Of a DNA stretch of 64,000 nucleotides, positions 62,766 through 64,000 are shown in pieces. Positions within the stretch are counted from its first letter, which is position 1, and each line of letters opens with the position of its first letter. Under the pieces are notes generated by a model. It saw nothing but the letters and a program-made list of their open reading frames with translations, searched no databases and had not been told where the DNA came from. Source of the DNA: Glossina fuscipes (taxonomy: Eukaryota; Arthropoda; Insecta; Diptera; Glossinidae); NCBI RefSeq assembly GCF_014805625.2, contig NW_023998416.1, positions 12,817,162 through 12,881,161 of the forward strand, in the 5' to 3' direction. The position numbers and the translations under genes are program-made.

Positions 62766-64000
62766 AAAAGAAGTGAAAGATATCAACATGAATTTCCTTT
62801 GATTTTAGCTATCAGTTACAGCCATTTTTATTTTTGAAAATGAACCGTCTCTAGTCTTTACACATGGAATATCAATTTTTGCTGCTTTTCCACTCCAAAT
62901 CTACTCGCATTTCACCAATAACCCGAATGATCTTGGTGAATAAAGGGATATGAGAATTCGAGTAAGTGGTTTATTCGAGTAAGCCATTGCATGAACGTAA
63001 TGCTAAAATAATTGTAGCAAACTCACATAGACATTTTTATCATTCAGCTTTTCCTCCATTAAATTAATTTTATGACGGGATATATAGCATGCTGCGGCAT
63101 TTTTTTGAAGCCATATATTGTCTTAGTCGAAACCATCAAACTTTTCACACACAAAGTGAGTGATCGTCTTTCGGCAGCGTTTTCCATTGAGGGTAACTGC
63201 AATGCTCTTCAGCCCACCAACCACACCCAACAGTTATTTTTGTGCACGTGAAAGTTTTCTACGAACATCAGATGGTTTTTTTTGAGCACCAATGTGGTAG
63301 TAATTCTTATTTATCAAATAATTTAACTAAATATGGCTTCATTCCATGTATGTATCGTTTCCACAAATAATGACAAAGCCCAAACAATATATTGGAAAAA
63401 CCTTTGATCACCAAAACCTTTCAATCAGAAGTTTATCTTATTTACGATTACTTTCGGACCCACTAAATGATTCATACTATCTTTAATATCAAATTTGAAT
63501 GATAGTACATTTCAAAAATCTTGCAAGTATAACTGCATGTATTTCTATTCAAAACTTCGTTAACAAAGTCAAAGTTCACCTATTAAATTTTGCAAAGACT
63601 CCAGATCAGTTGACAGAAATTCCAAACAATACTTTTGAAGAAGACCATGGAGTTGCATTTTTATGATCTGAGCAAAATTCGCATTGTCATAGGTACTGAA
63701 CACGGCAGTAAATCGCATAAGATGAAAGCGAAGAAAATCTGTACTTCATGTTATTTGTGTTGAAATGATGAAAGAATAAGTAAATATTACTTCTAATTAT
63801 ATATAGGTTTTTAGTTTGTTTTCTTAGCTTTGTGTTGTATGCGTTTCGTTCATTAGAGTTTGTAATTGAGTTATGCATGTTCTTGTTTTTCTCAATTCTA
63901 CTGCTTGCAAGAACAGAGTCTTGTTTACATTACAGAAGACGAAGAATTTTTTCTTTTTTTTTCGATTTTCTGATATCCATGTTAACAATCGATTTTCCAC

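Larger units (their letters stand above)
54749..64000 (+). other. Intron after the large exon (continues past the window)
   Basis: It starts at GTAAGT and no convincing acceptor with a long open frame follows, so the intron is at least 9.25 kb. It holds poly-T runs (about 56131-56149, 56592-56610, 57929-57944), a CAA/CAG-rich stretch at 57017-57060, two family R copies and two SINE copies. A weak candidate alternative terminal exon at 60180-60281 is listed separately. Confidence 0.6.

Overview
This window looks like nuclear DNA from a dipteran insect, most likely a calyptrate (muscoid) fly. The reasons are the strongly AT-rich, intron-like sequence, abundant GA, TA, poly-A and poly-T simple repeats, CAA-rich leader-like stretches, GTAAGT splice donors, and a dispersed repeat carrying the 'tgtccgtc' and 'ataccctacacca' signatures that I associate with muscoid flies. 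That assignment is inference. No bacterial, phage or organellar genes are visible.

Only one long coding segment is well supported: a plus-strand exon at 52322-54748 (809 codons). It ends at a perfect GAG|GTAAGT donor in phase 0, and the protein continues on an exon beyond the right edge. Its product is a low-complexity, Ser/Asn-rich, proline-rich scaffold-like N-terminus with recurring NYxxx[DN]P tyrosine motifs and a DSGFLS degron-like site. I do not recognise it with certainty. The N-terminal region of a Sprint/RIN-type Ras-interacting VPS9 protein is a candidate only. A second plus-strand exon (18900-19053) has a good acceptor, an ATG-free leader, a 20-codon start segment and a CAG|GTAAGT donor, also in phase 0. 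The simplest model is one very large gene with two alternative first coding exons joined to a common downstream exon outside the window. A non-coding first exon may lie near 1081-1388. A weak alternative terminal exon may lie at 60180-60281.

The rest is intronic or intergenic DNA with transposon debris. 1.8-2.6 kb: probable minus-strand LINE 3' end. 6.25-6.57 kb: LINE ORF2 C-terminal remnant. 9.58-9.75 kb: tRNA-derived SINE with an 11-bp target-site duplication. 28.1-28.3 kb: long GA/GT repeat. 29-62 kb: at least eight scattered copies of one dispersed repeat family. 43.7-44.3 kb: candidate 360-bp TA-flanked MITE next to another SINE. 61.5 and 62.6 kb: two more SINE copies in inverted orientation inside the terminal intron.

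Nothing resembles an operon, CRISPR array or defence system. The most interesting material is the architecture of the large exon with its cluster of tiny upstream ORFs, the paired alternative first exons, and the SINE and MITE families.
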